Positions 33,650-46,960 of a DNA stretch of 64,000 nt are shown here, in pieces. The notes under the pieces are model-generated. The model saw only the letters and a list, made by a program, of their open reading frames with translations, was not told the origin of the DNA and searched no databases. The position numbers were made by a program, and so were the translations under genes. Source of the stretch: Halogeometricum pallidum JCM 14848 (GTDB lineage Archaea; Halobacteriota; Halobacteria; Halobacteriales; Haloferacaceae); contig NZ_AOIV01000006.1 in the NCBI RefSeq assembly GCF_000337095.1, forward strand, positions 187,421-251,420. The letters are read 5' to 3'. Position 1 is the stretch's first letter. Each line of letters opens with the position of its first letter.

Positions 33650-34006
33650 GTGACAGAAGACCGCTCGCTGGACGACTTCCTGGGCGGCGAGAGCGACGGA
33701 GACGACGAAAGCGACGGCGGAGCCGGGAGCGACGGCGCGGAAACCGCCGAGACGGTCGACGCGACCGGGGATTCGAGCTCAGACTCCGATTCGGACTCGC
33801 ACGACCGGGCGGACGGCACCGACGCCGCCGGCGAGTCGGCACCGCCGACGACTGACTCGGCCGCGCCGTCCGATTCGGTCGACCCCGCGGTCGGAACCTA
33901 CCGCTGGGACCCCGAGGGCGTCGCCTGCGCCGCCTGCGGCGAGACGGTTAACCGCCTGTGGCTTGACGACGGCGAGCAGGTGTGCGAAGCGTGTAAGGAG
34001 TGGTGA
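33650..34006 (+). CDS. Acidic protein with C-terminal zinc ribbon
   Basis: A 118-residue protein that starts at GTG 33650 (MTEDRSLDDFLGG). About 70 residues are an Asp/Ser/Gly/Thr-rich disordered stretch, followed by YRWDPEGVACAACGETV and WLDDGEQVCEACKEW: a CxxC...CxxC zinc ribbon at the extreme C-terminus. The conserved SLDDFL motif and the ribbon define a small haloarchaeal family of unknown function. A role in binding nucleic acid or a protein partner is possible. A weak TATA-like element (ggctaagt) lies about 27 bases upstream. Confidence 0.75.
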   Translation: MTEDRSLDDFLGGESDGDDESDGGAGSDGAETAETVDATGDSSSDSDSDSHDRADGTDAAGESAPPTTDSAAPSDSVDPAVGTYRWDPEGVACAACGETVNRLWLDDGEQVCEACKEW

Positions 34007-34071
34007 GTCGGGGGCCTCCCCGACGAGGAGACAGTTGATGTCTCGAACAGCCGATTCGACTGCCGAGACGG

Positions 34072-34519
34072 ATGCTCTCGAACGCCCTCACCTCGCCGTT
34101 CTCCGCCGCGCATCTCCTGATGTCGGCGCTTCTCGGCTACTGGATCTATCTCGACGCCGACGCGCACGGGAGCGACGCGGCGCTGCTGTGGTCGTTGGGG
34201 TGCGTCGTCGTCCAACCGCTGGTCCTCGGCTACCTCCTCTACCGGAGCGAAATCGGCGGCCGTCCCGACCCCGTCGGACTGACCGAACGGGCGGTCGGAA
34301 CGTTCGTCGTCGCGCACCTCACGGCCGTCCTGCTCCGCTCTTTCACGGTGTGGTCGAACGCCCCGTGGCTCCCCGTCGAGCGTCCGTTCCTCGGCGTCGG
34401 CTCGTATCTCTTCTTTTTCGCACTCGGCGGCGTTCCCGGCTACTGGCTCGTCTGGCGGGTGGGGGCGCCTCCGCCGCGAGTTCGGGTGGGTTCACCCCGA
34501 AGAGACGACGAACGGCTGA
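34072..34519 (+). pseudogene. Membrane protein gene interrupted by a one-base slip in a G run
   Basis: The first 130 codons encode a membrane protein with four predicted helices (opens MLSNALTSPFSAAHLLMSALL; contains GYWIYLDADAHG and ALGGVPGYWLVWRVG). At the GGGGG run 34461-34465 the frame passes into unlikely Pro/Arg-rich sequence antisense to mutL and stays open to 35160. Removing one G restores RLRREFGWVHPEETTNG and a TGA at 34517-34519, 11 bases from the convergent mutL stop. The restored end is convincing, so either a real frameshift mutation, phase variation or a sequencing error is present. Coordinates are for the restored gene (about 148 residues). Confidence 0.72.
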
Positions 34520-34530
34520 CCCGACGGAGT

Positions 34531-36291
34531 TCAGTCCATCCGCGTCGAACGCCGCTCGAACCCGCGGACGAACGTCTCCTCCTCGATGGACAGCACCGTC
34601 GGTCGGCCGTGCGGGCAGGCGTACGGCGTCTCGCACGCGCCGAGTCGCTCGACGAGTCGCGTCGCCTCCGCCGAACTGAGTCCGTCCCCCGCCTTCAGCG
34701 ACGGGTGACAGGCGAGGTCCTTCAGGAGGCGGTCCGTCGCGTCCCCGGGCGTCTCCCCCCCTCTGAGCGCGTCGAGGGCGTCGCGGACGCTCTCCGGCGC
34801 GGCGGCCCGACCCATCGGCGCGGGCACCGCGCTCACCCGGACGGTGCCGCCGCCGAACGGGTCGACGGCGAAGCCGAGGTGAGCGAGTTCCGCGCGCCAC
34901 TCGTCGGCCGCGGCGGCCTGCGCGGGCGACAGCGACACCGCCGCCGGCGGGTCCACGTCGGCCGATACGGACGGCTCCGAATCGCCGTCCTCGCCGTCCC
35001 GCGCCGCCCGCAGGCGCTCGTAGTTCACGCGCTCGTGGGCGGCGTGCTGGTCTATCACGAGCAGGTCGTCGTCGGCCTCGCAGAGCAAGTAGAGTTCGCG
35101 GAACTGACCGATGACGCGCACGTCGTCGAACCGGGACGCCTCGCCGTCGACCGGTTCTAACGTCGAGTCGAGGTCCATCGCCACCTCCTCGCTCCGACGC
35201 AGGTCGGCCGTCGAGAGGGCGTCGCGCACCGACTCGCGGACGGCGCGTTCGACCGCCCGGTGCGCGCGGAGTCGTACCTCGCGCTTGGCCGGATGGACGT
35301 TGTGGTCGCACCAGTGGGCGGGCAGGGAGACGCTGACGACGGCGACGGGCGCGCGGCCGTCGGGCAACAGGTCGCCGTAGCCCGCGACGACGGCCCGGCG
35401 GAGCGCCTCCGAGGGGAACGCGCGGCCGTTCACCGCGGTGTAGACGTGGTCCCGGCGGGCGCGGGTGACGGAGGGGTGCGCGAGGAGGCCCTCGACGCGG
35501 ACCGTCGCGGATTCGCCGTCGTCCTCGACCGTTCGCTCGGACTCGAACGTCGTGCTCCGCCCGGCCACGTCGCGGTCGTAGACGCCGAGGACGGCGTCGG
35601 CGTAGTCACCGCTGCCCGACGTGCAGAACACCTCGCGTCCGCGCCGGCCGTCGGACGCTCCGCCGCCGGACTCGTCCGCCTCCGCCGCCTCGTGGACCAA
35701 GGAGAACGCCACGTCCGGACGCGCGAGGGCGTAGCGGGAGACGGCGTCGGAGACGCGTGCGAACTCGGCGCGCGAGGAGGCGAGCGACCGCCTGCGGGCG
35801 GGCATCTCCGCGAACAGGTCGCGCACCTCGACGGTCGTCCCGCGCGCCCGCCCCGCGGGTTCGACGCGCTTCTCGCCGTCGACGAGGACCCGCGTCCCCC
35901 GCGCGCCGCCGTCGTTCGTCACGAGTTCGAGCGTCCCGGCCGCGGCGATGCTCGGGAGCGCCTCGCCGCGGAAGCCGAGCGTCGACACCGTCCGCAGGTC
36001 GTCGGCGTCGCCGAGTTTGCTCGTCGTGTGTCGGTCGACGGCGCGCGCGGCGTCCGCCTCGCTCATCCCCCGGCCGTCGTCGCGGACGCGGAGCAGGGGC
36101 GTGCCGTCGCCGACGACGGTCACTTCTATCCGCGAGGCGCCGGCGTCGAGGGCGTTCTCCACGAGTTCCACGACGACGTCCTCCGGGCGCGTGACGACTT
36201 CGCCGGCGGCGATGCTCGCCACCGTCTCCTCGTCCAGGGGGCGGACGCGTCCGGTCCCCGCTTCAGCCTCGGTCTCAGTCTCTCTCGTCAA
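34531..36291 (-). CDS. mutL: DNA mismatch repair protein MutL
   Basis: A 586-residue MutL. The GHKL ATPase has ENALDAGAS at 45-53, DDGRGM at 71-76, TTSK at 89-92 and GFRGEAL at 106-112. The C-terminal domain carries the endonuclease motif [12 protein letters not shown] (414-425) and CPHGRP close to the end, so this MutL should nick DNA itself, consistent with absence of a MutH system in haloarchaea. Between the domains is a short Asp-rich linker. The start codon lies inside the end of mutS (17-base overlap), showing one operon. Confidence 0.95.
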   Translation of the reverse strand: MTRETETEAEAGTGRVRPLDEETVASIAAGEVVTRPEDVVVELVENALDAGASRIEVTVVGDGTPLLRVRDDGRGMSEADAARAVDRHTTSKLGDADDLRTVSTLGFRGEALPSIAAAGTLELVTNDGGARGTRVLVDGEKRVEPAGRARGTTVEVRDLFAEMPARRRSLASSRAEFARVSDAVSRYALARPDVAFSLVHEAAEADESGGGASDGRRGREVFCTSGSGDYADAVLGVYDRDVAGRSTTFESERTVEDDGESATVRVEGLLAHPSVTRARRDHVYTAVNGRAFPSEALRRAVVAGYGDLLPDGRAPVAVVSVSLPAHWCDHNVHPAKREVRLRAHRAVERAVRESVRDALSTADLRRSEEVAMDLDSTLEPVDGEASRFDDVRVIGQFRELYLLCEADDDLLVIDQHAAHERVNYERLRAARDGEDGDSEPSVSADVDPPAAVSLSPAQAAAADEWRAELAHLGFAVDPFGGGTVRVSAVPAPMGRAAAPESVRDALDALRGGETPGDATDRLLKDLACHPSLKAGDGLSSAEATRLVERLGACETPYACPHGRPTVLSIEEETFVRGFERRSTRMD

Positions 36292-39100
36292 GTCTCTGTT
36301 TCAGTTCGTCGAGCGCGTTCAGGGCCTCCAGCGGCGTCGTCTTGGCGACGTTCAGCTCGCGGAGTTCCGACAGCACGTCGGCTTCCGCGTCGGCCGTCGC
36401 CGCTCCGCCCGCCGCGCCGTCCGCGTCGATACCGTCGACGTAGGCGGCGAGCGTCCCGTCCTCGGAGGCCCGGCCGTTCGTCGACGCTTGGGGGTCGACG
36501 GGGGTATCGCTTTCGCCGGCCGAGGCGTCGTCGTCCGGGGAGGTCCGTGCCTCGACTCCGCTGGTTTCGTCTCCGTTTTCGTCCCCGTCGGCCCCTATCG
36601 TCCCGCCTCCCTCGCCCACGTACTCGCGGGCGCGTTCGACCACCGCCGGCGGCACGCCCGCCAACTCGGCCACCTCGACGCCGTACGACGACGAGGAGGC
36701 GCCGTCGGCGACGCGGTGCAGGAACGTCACGTCGGGGGTGCCGCCGTCTCCCTCCGTCTTCTCGACGGTGAAGTGGAGGTTGAACGCGTCCGACAGGTCC
36801 TCGACGAGGGCGGTCAGGTCGTGGTAGTGCGTCGCGAAAAGGGTCGTCGCGCCCACCTCGTCGTGAACGAACTCCGTCGTCGCGCGGGCGATGGCGAGGC
36901 CGTCCGTCGTCGACGTTCCCCGTCCCACCTCGTCCAACAGGACGAGCGAATCTCCGGTGGCGTTGTGGAGGATGTCGGTCAACTCGGCCATCTCGCGCAT
37001 GAACGTCGACTGGCCGCCGGCGATGTCGTCGGAGGCGCCGACGCGGGTGAAGATGCGGTCGAGAATCGGCAGGCGCGCCGCCCGCGCCGGGACGAAACTC
37101 CCGGCCTGCGCGAGGACGCAGACGAGGGCCACCTGCCGCATGTACGTCGACTTCCCGCTCATGTTCGGGCCGGTGATGACCGCCACGTTCCCGCGGGAGA
37201 AGTCGGCGGGGTTCGGCACGAACTCCCCCTGCGTGCGTTCGACCACCGGGTGCCGCCCGCCCTCGATCTCGACGGCGTCGGCGCCCATCTCGGGGCGGAC
37301 GTAGTCGTTGGCCGCGGCGACGGCGGCGAACGCCGCCAGCACGTCCAGCGTCGCCAGTGAGTCCGCGAGCGCTTGGAGGCGCTCTCCCTCCTCGGCCACG
37401 TCGGCGCGGACTTCGGCGAACACCTCGTACTCTAAGGCGTCGGCTCGCTCCGACGCCGAGAGTATCTCGTCCTCGCGTCGCTTCAACTCGGGAGTGTAGA
37501 ACCGCTCGGAGTTCTTCAGCGTCTGCCGGCGCGTGTAGTCGTCCGGCACCCGGTCGAGGTTCGGGTTCGTTACCTCGATGTAGTAGCCGTGGACCTGCGT
37601 GTAGCCCACGTCCAAGGAGTCGATGCCGGTCCGCTCTCGCTCCCGTTCTTCGAGGGCCGACACCCACTCGCGCCCCTCGCGTTCGGTGGCGCGCACCTCG
37701 TCCAGTTCGGCGTCGAACCCCTCCCGAATCACGCCGCCCTCCGTAATCTCCTGCGGCGGGTCGGCCCGAACCGCCTCGCCCACCAACTCGCGCACGTCGG
37801 CGAGTTCGTCGAGCGAGTCGCGCAGGTCCAGGAGGGGGTCGCTCTCCACCTCCGAGAGCGCCGCCTTCACCTCGGGGACGGCGTCGAGCGTGTTCTTCAG
37901 TGCGCGCAGGTCGCGCGCGTTCGCGCGCTCCCGCGAGACGCGGGAGACGAGGCGTTCGAGGTCGTACACCTCCGAGAGATGCTCCCGCACCGTCTCGCGG
38001 GCCATCGGCCGGTCCAGCAGTTCCCCGACGGCGTCGTGCCGCCGCCGAATCTCCGCCTCGTCCACCGAGGGTCGGCGGAGCCACGAGGCGAGTCGCCGCC
38101 GGCCGAGGGCGCAGGCCGTCTCGTCTATCACCGCTATCAGAGTGTCGCCGGACCGCGGACTCCGCGATTCGAACAGTTCGAGGCTCCGGATGGCCGTCGC
38201 GTCCAGTTGCAGCGACCGCTCGGGGTCGTACCGGCGGACGCGGGAGACGTACTCGAGGGGGCCGTCGTCGCCCTGCGTGTACTCCGCGTAGTCGAGGAGG
38301 CCGCCGACGGCGCGGAGTTCCGACTCGGACTCGACGACCGAATCGGGCGCGGAGACGTACGCCGAGAGCGTCTCGCGGGCGGCGTCGGCCGCGAACGCCT
38401 CGGGGTCGGCGTCCGTCGCCATCGCCTCGAACCCGAGTTCGAAGGCGGGCGCGTCGGGAGCGCAGAGCAGTTCCGCGGGGGCGAGGCGGTCCAGTTCCTC
38501 GCCGATTCGCCGCTCGGACCCGCTCGTCACCTGACACTCGCCCGTCGACACGTCCACCGTCGCCAGCGCCGTCTTCTCGCCGGACCCGGTCACCGCGCCG
38601 AGGTACGTCGCCGTCGCGTCCGACAGCAGTTCGTCGTCGACGACGGTCCCCGGGGTGATTACCTGCGTCACCGCTCTATCGACCAGCCCCGACGCCTCCG
38701 AGGCGTCCTCGACTTGGTCGGCGATGGCGACGCGGTAGTCCGCGTCGAGGAGGGCTTCGAGGTACGACGCCGCGTTGTCGATGGGGATGCCCGCCATCGG
38801 GTACGTCCCCGTCGAGTCCTCGCGCTTGGTCAACGTCACCTCGCAGACCCGCGCCACCTCCTCTGCGGCCTCGCAGAACGCCTCGTAGAAGTCGCCCACC
38901 TGAAACAGGACGACTGCGTCGGGATGGGTCTCACAGAGGTCGAGATACTGCGACAGCATCGGCGTGAGTTCCTCCCGGGCGTCGAGCATCGTGCGCGGCG
39001 GACCCTCCGGTCGCGGGGCGTCGTCCCGCCCGTCCGCCGCGTCGGGGTCGTTCCCCGCCGCCTCGGCGTCCGGCGTCTCCGTCCCGTCCGCGTGTTCCAT
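36275..39100 (-). CDS. mutS: DNA mismatch repair protein MutS
   Basis: A 941-residue MutS1. The N-terminus is an acidic extension of about 45 residues, then the mismatch-binding domain with VGDFYEAF (Phe-x-Glu motif). The core, lever and clamp regions precede the ATPase with Walker [10 protein letters not shown] and the signature region [13 protein letters not shown] low-complexity acidic insert lies between the ATPase and the C-terminal dimerisation helix ([28 protein letters not shown] in parts). The ATG at 39100 follows a TATA-like gcttttgt. It is the first gene of mutS-mutL. Confidence 0.95.
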   Translation of the reverse strand: MEHADGTETPDAEAAGNDPDAADGRDDAPRPEGPPRTMLDAREELTPMLSQYLDLCETHPDAVVLFQVGDFYEAFCEAAEEVARVCEVTLTKREDSTGTYPMAGIPIDNAASYLEALLDADYRVAIADQVEDASEASGLVDRAVTQVITPGTVVDDELLSDATATYLGAVTGSGEKTALATVDVSTGECQVTSGSERRIGEELDRLAPAELLCAPDAPAFELGFEAMATDADPEAFAADAARETLSAYVSAPDSVVESESELRAVGGLLDYAEYTQGDDGPLEYVSRVRRYDPERSLQLDATAIRSLELFESRSPRSGDTLIAVIDETACALGRRRLASWLRRPSVDEAEIRRRHDAVGELLDRPMARETVREHLSEVYDLERLVSRVSRERANARDLRALKNTLDAVPEVKAALSEVESDPLLDLRDSLDELADVRELVGEAVRADPPQEITEGGVIREGFDAELDEVRATEREGREWVSALEERERERTGIDSLDVGYTQVHGYYIEVTNPNLDRVPDDYTRRQTLKNSERFYTPELKRREDEILSASERADALEYEVFAEVRADVAEEGERLQALADSLATLDVLAAFAAVAAANDYVRPEMGADAVEIEGGRHPVVERTQGEFVPNPADFSRGNVAVITGPNMSGKSTYMRQVALVCVLAQAGSFVPARAARLPILDRIFTRVGASDDIAGGQSTFMREMAELTDILHNATGDSLVLLDEVGRGTSTTDGLAIARATTEFVHDEVGATTLFATHYHDLTALVEDLSDAFNLHFTVEKTEGDGGTPDVTFLHRVADGASSSSYGVEVAELAGVPPAVVERAREYVGEGGGTIGADGDENGDETSGVEARTSPDDDASAGESDTPVDPQASTNGRASEDGTLAAYVDGIDADGAAGGAATADAEADVLSELRELNVAKTTPLEALNALDELKQRLDERD

Positions 39101-39292
39101 GTCCCGTAGAGGGCGGCCGACGGACAAAAGCGGACGGGAAGACGGCGCGGCGACCGGTCCGTTTTCGACCACCCAGCAAAGTTACGTGTGCCGGGGTCTT
39201 ACGCGTGTACTGTGTGCGTGCGAACCGTTCACAGGTGCGTTCTGAGGGGGCGAGAGTCTCCTCGCCGGTTCGCCGCCTTCTCAACCTGATAC

Positions 39293-40267
39293 ATGACCGA
39301 CGCAGACGCCGTACCTGACTCGAAACCGGAGGCAACAGCCGTCTCTCCGCTCCCGGTCGAAGACGCCGCCGACCTCGCGAATCGGATCACCGAGAACGTC
39401 GAACGCGTCATCGTCGGCCAACGGGACGCCATCGAGGATATCCTTCTCGCCGTCCTCGCTCGGGGTCATCTGCTCTTGGAGGACGTGCCGGGCGTCGGGA
39501 AGACGATGCTCGCGCGGTCCGTCGCGGTGTCGCTCGGCGGGTCGTTCAAGCGCGTGCAGTTCACGCCGGACCTCCTCCCCTCCGACGTGACCGGGGTGAA
39601 CGTGTTCAACCAGCAGAGCCGCGAGTTCGAGTTCCAGCGAGGACCCGTCTTCGCCAACGTCGTCCTCGGCGACGAGATAAATCGCGCGCCGCCGAAGACG
39701 CAGGCCTCCCTCCTCGAAGTGATGGAAGAAGAGCAGGTGACCGTCGACGGGACGACCCGCGAAGTGCCGGACCCGTTCACCGTCATCGCCACGCAGAACG
39801 ACGTGGAACCGGGTCGGACGTACGAACTCCCCATCGCCGAGATAGACCGCTTCATGAAGAAAATCCGCCTCGGCTACCCCTCGGAGGCCGACGAGACGGA
39901 ACTGCTCGGCCGCGTCACCGGCGACCACCCCATCGAGTCGCTGGACCCCGTCGCCTCCGTCGAGGACGTGCTTCAGGCCCGCCGGACCGTCTCGCAGGTG
40001 ACCGTCCGCCGACCCGTGCGCGCCTACGTCTCTCGCCTCGCGGGCTACACGCGCCAGCACGCCCAACTCGGCGCGAGTCCGCGCGGCGCCATCGCTCTCG
40101 TCCGCGCCGCGCAGGCCCGCGCCGTCTTCGAGGGCCGCGACTACGTCATCCCCGACGACGTGCAGACCGAAGCGCGGAGCGTCTGGGCGCACCGCATCCG
40201 CACCGACGGGGACGACACCGGCGCCTCGGTCGTCGACCGCGCACTCGACACGGTGGCGGTCGAGTGA
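39293..40267 (+). CDS. MoxR-family AAA ATPase
   Basis: A 324-residue MoxR ATPase, a chaperone-like AAA+ protein. Walker A is DVPGVGKTMLA, Walker B is VVLGDEINRAPPKTQASLLEVMEE and sensor region VIATQNDVEPGRTYELPIAEIDRFM; the lid follows. MoxR proteins usually act with von Willebrand A or DUF58 partners. Here the next gene is DUF58 (gap of four bases) and then a transglutaminase, the classical three-gene module. It starts the operon; the 192-base gap to divergent mutS holds both promoters. Confidence 0.94.
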   Translation: MTDADAVPDSKPEATAVSPLPVEDAADLANRITENVERVIVGQRDAIEDILLAVLARGHLLLEDVPGVGKTMLARSVAVSLGGSFKRVQFTPDLLPSDVTGVNVFNQQSREFEFQRGPVFANVVLGDEINRAPPKTQASLLEVMEEEQVTVDGTTREVPDPFTVIATQNDVEPGRTYELPIAEIDRFMKKIRLGYPSEADETELLGRVTGDHPIESLDPVASVEDVLQARRTVSQVTVRRPVRAYVSRLAGYTRQHAQLGASPRGAIALVRAAQARAVFEGRDYVIPDDVQTEARSVWAHRIRTDGDDTGASVVDRALDTVAVE

Positions 40268-40271
40268 CCCG

Positions 40272-41263
40272 ATGCGACTGACTCGACGCGGGTACGCGGT
40301 CTGCGGCGTGGTCGTCGTCGGCTTCGCCCTCGGCCTCCGCTTCGGACCGCGCGCCCTCAACGCTCTCGTCCTTCCGACCGGCGTCGCCCTCGTAGCCGCC
40401 TTCCTCCAGGTCCGTCTCGCCTCGACGCCGACGGTCGAGCGAACGCTTCCCGCCGACGGCTTCCCCGACGAGACGGGCGAGGTGACGCTCTCGTTCGACG
40501 TCGGCCGCCCGTACCCGGCGCACGTCGTCGACTCGCTCCCGCCCGGCGTCAGCGGCGACGCCGAAATCGACGCCCTCGTCGGCGGCGACCCCGTCTCCTA
40601 CGCGGTGACCTACCGGTCGCGCGGCGAGCACCAATTCGGCCCCGCCGCCGTCGTCGCCACGGACGTGCTCGGATTGGCGGAACGGGAACTCGTCGCTTCG
40701 GGCACCGACGCCGTGCTGGTGTTCCCCCGCGTCCGCCGCCTCTCTGCCGGGGCCCGTCACGACCTCTGGACGCTGCACGACGCCGAGTTCTCCTCGCGCC
40801 GCGAGGAGTTCGACAGGCTCCGCGAGTACGTCCGCGGGGACTCCCTGCGCGACGTGCACTGGAAGTCCTCGGCGAAGCGCGGCGACCTCATCGTCAAGGA
40901 GTTCGTCGCCGAGGCGGACGCCTCCGCGGTCCGCGTCGCCGCCGGCGGCGCGCGCGCCGCCGGCGACGAGATGGCAGAGGCCGCGGCGACGCTCTGTCTG
41001 GCCTTCGTCAGGTCGGGCGTCCCCGTCACGCTGTCGACGCCGTCCGGCGTCGTCGAGGCGGCCGCGGGCGACGACACACCGCTGTTGGAACACCTCGCCC
41101 GCGCCAGGGGCGGCCCCGTCCCCGACGAGGGGGCGGACATCGTCGTCTCGGCGGACGGGTCGACCACCCGCGTCCGCTTCGGCGACACCGAAACGACGTT
41201 CGACCGCCTCGTCGTCGAGGAGTCGAACCGCTCGGCCGACGAACGAACCGAGGGGGCGGTCGC

Positions 41264-41267
<4 letters not shown>
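40272..41267 (+). CDS. DUF58-domain membrane protein
   Basis: A 331-residue protein with two N-terminal membrane helices (about 7-24 and 32-50), then a soluble region holding the DUF58 signature REEFDRLREYVRGDSLRDVHWKSSAKRGDLIVKEFV. DUF58 is a vWA-like domain that in this gene order is thought to be remodelled by the MoxR ATPase. It begins four bases after the MoxR gene stop and its own stop overlaps the GTGA start of the transglutaminase gene. Role unknown; envelope assembly is the usual guess. Confidence 0.9.
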
Positions 41268-43932
<2,665 letters not shown>

Positions 43933-44029
43933 CCGACCGTACCTCTGGACTCCGAGCGTTCCGATTCTCCGTATTTCTCCGCCGCGAGCGACGGCCACGA
44001 GTGCGTCGCCCGGTTCGGCGCGGTTCGGT

Positions 44030-44407
44030 TCAGAACGGCGCGTTCGGTCCTTCGTCGGCCTCGGTTCCGATTTCGGTCTCGGTTTCGGACTCCCTCTCGT
44101 CGAGCGGTCCCTCCCACGCTTCGAGGCCGCCGCGCATGCTCTCGACGCGGGCGTCCGCGGTCCCCTCGTACGAACCGATGAGGCGGGCGGCCTGCACGCT
44201 CGCCTTCCCGTGCGGGCAGACGGTGACGATGCGCTCTTCGCCCTCGAAGTCGGCGACGCGGTCGGACAACTCCGCGAACGGCACGTTCTCGCTGCCGGGG
44301 ATGTGACCGCGGGCGAACGCGTCCGGCGACCGGATGTCCACGACGCGCGGCGCGTCCGCGCCGTCGAGCAACGATTCGACTTCCGCGGGGTCTATCTCGT
44401 CGTCCAC
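44030..44407 (-). CDS. Rhodanese-like sulfurtransferase
   Basis: A 125-residue single rhodanese domain, start GTG at 44407. Active Cys 64 is in the loop VCPHGKAS; other features are VVDIRSPDAFARGHIPGSENVPFAEL and GGLEAWEG. A Glu/Thr-rich acidic tail follows. Likely carries a persulfide for sulfur trafficking; the acceptor is unknown. It lies downstream of a NUDIX gene on the same strand with about 75 bases between. Confidence 0.9.
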   Translation of the reverse strand: MDDEIDPAEVESLLDGADAPRVVDIRSPDAFARGHIPGSENVPFAELSDRVADFEGEERIVTVCPHGKASVQAARLIGSYEGTADARVESMRGGLEAWEGPLDERESETETEIGTEADEGPNAPF

Positions 44408-44482
44408 GTCGGGGCAGAGCGGACGCCGAGAGATAAGCGTGCGGGTGGCGGTCCGGGCGTCGGCTATCGTAGCGTCCGCACT

Positions 44483-45046
44483 CTAAAGCAGTCCGTCCTC
44501 GCGCGCGAGGAGGACGCCCTCTATCGTCGCGTCGTTCGTCGGGTCCCCCCGCGCCACGTCGAGGGCGTCCTCGATGGACACCGACCGGACCGACAGGAAC
44601 TCGTTGTCGTCCAACTCCCGGTCGACGGGCGAGAGGCCCTCGCAGAACACGAACGCGCGTCGATGTCGGAGTAGTCCCGTCGAACACCAGAAGTCCTCGA
44701 CGAGCGAACTGCTCGACGCCTCGAACCCCGTCTCCTCGCGGAGTTCGCGTTCGGCCGCCTGCGTGTACGACTCCCCGCCCTCGACGATGCCGGCGGGCAG
44801 TTCCAACTGCGTCTCCCGGACCGTCGGGCGGTACTGCTCGACGAACACCATCCGGTCGTCCTGCACGGCGAGGATGACGACGGCCGAGGCGAGTTCCGCC
44901 CAGTAGTAACGCTTCGTGCTCCCGTTCGGTTGCTCGACGAGGTCGTACCCGCCGGTGAACCACCCCGTCTCGTACTCGATTTCGGACTCCAGAACGGGCC
45001 ACTCCGGGTCGGGCAACTCCTCGTGTCGGCGTCCGTCTCCGTTCAT
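44483..45046 (-). CDS. NUDIX hydrolase (ADP-ribose pyrophosphatase-like)
   Basis: A 187-residue enzyme with the box GIVEGGESYTQAAERELREETGF, shown here as G at about 103 and REETGF at about 122. The pre-box segment FVEQYRPTVRETQLELPAG matches ADP-ribose/nucleoside-diphosphate-sugar pyrophosphatases. The start MNGDGRRHEELPDPEW is at 45046; longer frames run into the DUF5809 gene. It and DUF5809 are 26 bases apart on the same strand and may be co-transcribed. Confidence 0.9.
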   Translation of the reverse strand: MNGDGRRHEELPDPEWPVLESEIEYETGWFTGGYDLVEQPNGSTKRYYWAELASAVVILAVQDDRMVFVEQYRPTVRETQLELPAGIVEGGESYTQAAERELREETGFEASSSSLVEDFWCSTGLLRHRRAFVFCEGLSPVDRELDDNEFLSVRSVSIEDALDVARGDPTNDATIEGVLLAREDGLL

Positions 45047-45072
45047 CGTGGGACGGTGCGGTCGCTCGCGGC

Positions 45073-45591
45073 TTAACTCCCCGGACCGATCTCCTCGTCC
45101 GCCTCCCCGACTCCGTCCTCCGCACCGCTTTCGGTGTCGTCCCCGGCCTCGGTTTCCGTGTTCTCCTCCTCGGATTCGAACCGCGGCCGGTAGAGTCGCG
45201 AGAACGCCTGTCTGCGGAGGGTCCCGACGGCCGCCTCTCGTTCGTTCTGGTACGTCGCGGCGACGGCTTCCTTCGAGAACGGGGCGGCGTGCCAGACGAC
45301 GCGTTCGACGTTCGGACTGCCCACCTCCGTCACCTCGTACTCGGGGTGCTCGTCGGTCCACGTCTCGAACTCCTCGCGCGTGCCGACGCGGACGGCCAGT
45401 CGGTCGGCGAACAGGACGTTTCGTGCCGTCTCCACCACGTCGCTGGTGACGCGCTCTCGGTACTCCTCGCGGTCGAACGACATCGCTTTGGCCGCCTCGC
45501 GGACGACCTGCCGTGCGGTCGGTCCGGCCGACTCGAACGCCGCGCGCGCCTCCTCTTCGCTCTCGGGGGCGAACGAACCCTCTGTCTCCAT
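45073..45591 (-). CDS. DUF5809-type protein
   Basis: A 172-residue soluble acidic protein (174 if the GTG six bases upstream is used). It opens METEGSFAPESEEEARAAFESAG and includes TARQVVREAAKAMSFDREEYRERV, features I associate with the haloarchaeal DUF5809 family. Helical N-terminal half, mixed beta middle (DEHPEYEVTEVGSPNVERVVWHAAP), then a disordered Glu/Asp tail. Function unknown. In other haloarchaea I recall DUF5810 close by; here a membrane gene intervenes. Confidence 0.75.
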   Translation of the reverse strand: METEGSFAPESEEEARAAFESAGPTARQVVREAAKAMSFDREEYRERVTSDVVETARNVLFADRLAVRVGTREEFETWTDEHPEYEVTEVGSPNVERVVWHAAPFSKEAVAATYQNEREAAVGTLRRQAFSRLYRPRFESEEENTETEAGDDTESGAEDGVGEADEEIGPGS

Positions 45592-45744
45592 GGTCACCGA
45601 ATCCCGCCGAGAAGTGGAACCGCTTTCGGTCGACGCCTCCGTTCGACGCGGCGCGGGTATCCCGTTCTGGAGACTGGCTGACCTTCGATTCAGCTCCCGA
45701 GCGAACCCGGACCGAACGAGGGCTGTACGTGACGTCGCGAAGCG

Positions 45745-46737
45745 TTATTCATCCCAGTCGATGAGGGGCGCTCGCTCCGATTCGTGGAGGACGAACGGGC
45801 CGATGGCCCCCGATTCCTTCGCGATCGACGCCGTCCGAAGGACGTACGCGGTAAAGATGAAGAACGGAATCAGCGCGAACGTGACTCCGCCGTTGATCAG
45901 CCAAACGAGTACGGGAACGCCGAGTACCGTTCCCGAGACGATATCGGGTTTCAGATAGAGCGCACCGAAAATCGAGACGATGAGTGCGGGGAGTCCCGTT
46001 ACGAGGATTCGTCGAGAGAGGTTGACCAGTTCCCACTGGAGGTAGTGGGCCTTGAAAAACTCCTCCGCCGGGCCAAACAGTTCCAAGATATCGACTAGGT
46101 CGTTGATCGCTCCTCGTTCGTTCTCGCTCAAATGCTCTTGGTGCTCCCAGTACAGTCGACGGACGAGGTAGATCTTCCACGAGTAGTTGTACGAGAGGGC
46201 GGCCTGCATGATCGTGAACTCCCCGAACGGTGCGTCTTCCAACTCGTCGGTGATTTCGTCGGCGCTCGTAGCGATCCGGTCGACTAGTTGATCGACCCGA
46301 CTCCGAAGACGTTGATCGGAGCTCCCTTTCACGGCTTCCTGAACCGCCTTAGCCCGGTCGACGCTCGTGTTGATAAGCGTACTGAGGAACCGCTCTGGCT
46401 CTGGAGGCCCGGTCCACTGGAACTCTCGCTCGGAGTCTTTCCTGAACGCCATCGATTTATCCATTCGCTCACGCTGTCGCCCCAGCGATCCGAACTCTTC
46501 GGAGAGTACGAGTTGATTGATCGAAACGACGAGCGTCATTCCAGTGATTAGAACACCGATGAGGGTCTGAAACAGCGTTTCGATCGTGTCGCCCTCGCCC
46601 AATACCGACAGGAACGGTATGTTGAGCATACTGAAAGCCGTAAGGAGAACAAAACAGGCGACCGTCAGAACTCCGGCGACGGTTACGCGGGTCGCATCGA
46701 ACAAGAACCAGTCTCTGACCGATCGCCCGTCAGTCAT
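45745..46737 (-). CDS. Four-helix membrane protein of unknown function
   Basis: A 330-residue integral membrane protein. Two helices lie near the N-terminus (about 18-40 and 53-77), a long cytosolic helical domain follows (80-225; GSLGRQRERMDKSMAF, RVDQLVDRIATSADEITDELED), then two more helices (about 232-252 and 263-295) and a short tail. The layout recalls bestrophin-like or other small ion-channel folds, but no diagnostic motif is seen. Codon use is clearly less GC-rich than its neighbours, and the gene sits between DUF5809 and DUF5810, suggesting acquisition. Confidence 0.78.
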   Translation of the reverse strand: MTDGRSVRDWFLFDATRVTVAGVLTVACFVLLTAFSMLNIPFLSVLGEGDTIETLFQTLIGVLITGMTLVVSINQLVLSEEFGSLGRQRERMDKSMAFRKDSEREFQWTGPPEPERFLSTLINTSVDRAKAVQEAVKGSSDQRLRSRVDQLVDRIATSADEITDELEDAPFGEFTIMQAALSYNYSWKIYLVRRLYWEHQEHLSENERGAINDLVDILELFGPAEEFFKAHYLQWELVNLSRRILVTGLPALIVSIFGALYLKPDIVSGTVLGVPVLVWLINGGVTFALIPFFIFTAYVLRTASIAKESGAIGPFVLHESERAPLIDWDE

Positions 46738-46960
46738 TATATTCCAGATCTGCGGGCGAGTTGCGAGGGGAAGACGATTCGAATCTCATCTCTCGAAGGA
46801 CGAAGGCGTCACGGAAGCATAATACGAGGGGCCAGTTGGCGATTCGATTGAAAACGACGGTCGGTACGCTGACTCTCTCGAGTGGCTGATTCGCTCGCGA
46901 CTACGCTGTAACCGAGATAACTACCCTCAGAAGCCCTCACTCACGGGTCGTCGTCGGTCG

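Noticed and set aside
34520..35160. Continuation of the membrane-protein frame through mutL antisense (362 residues in total)
   Set aside because: Sequence after codon 131 is Pro/Arg-rich and antisense to a conserved mutL; the frameshift explanation fits better.
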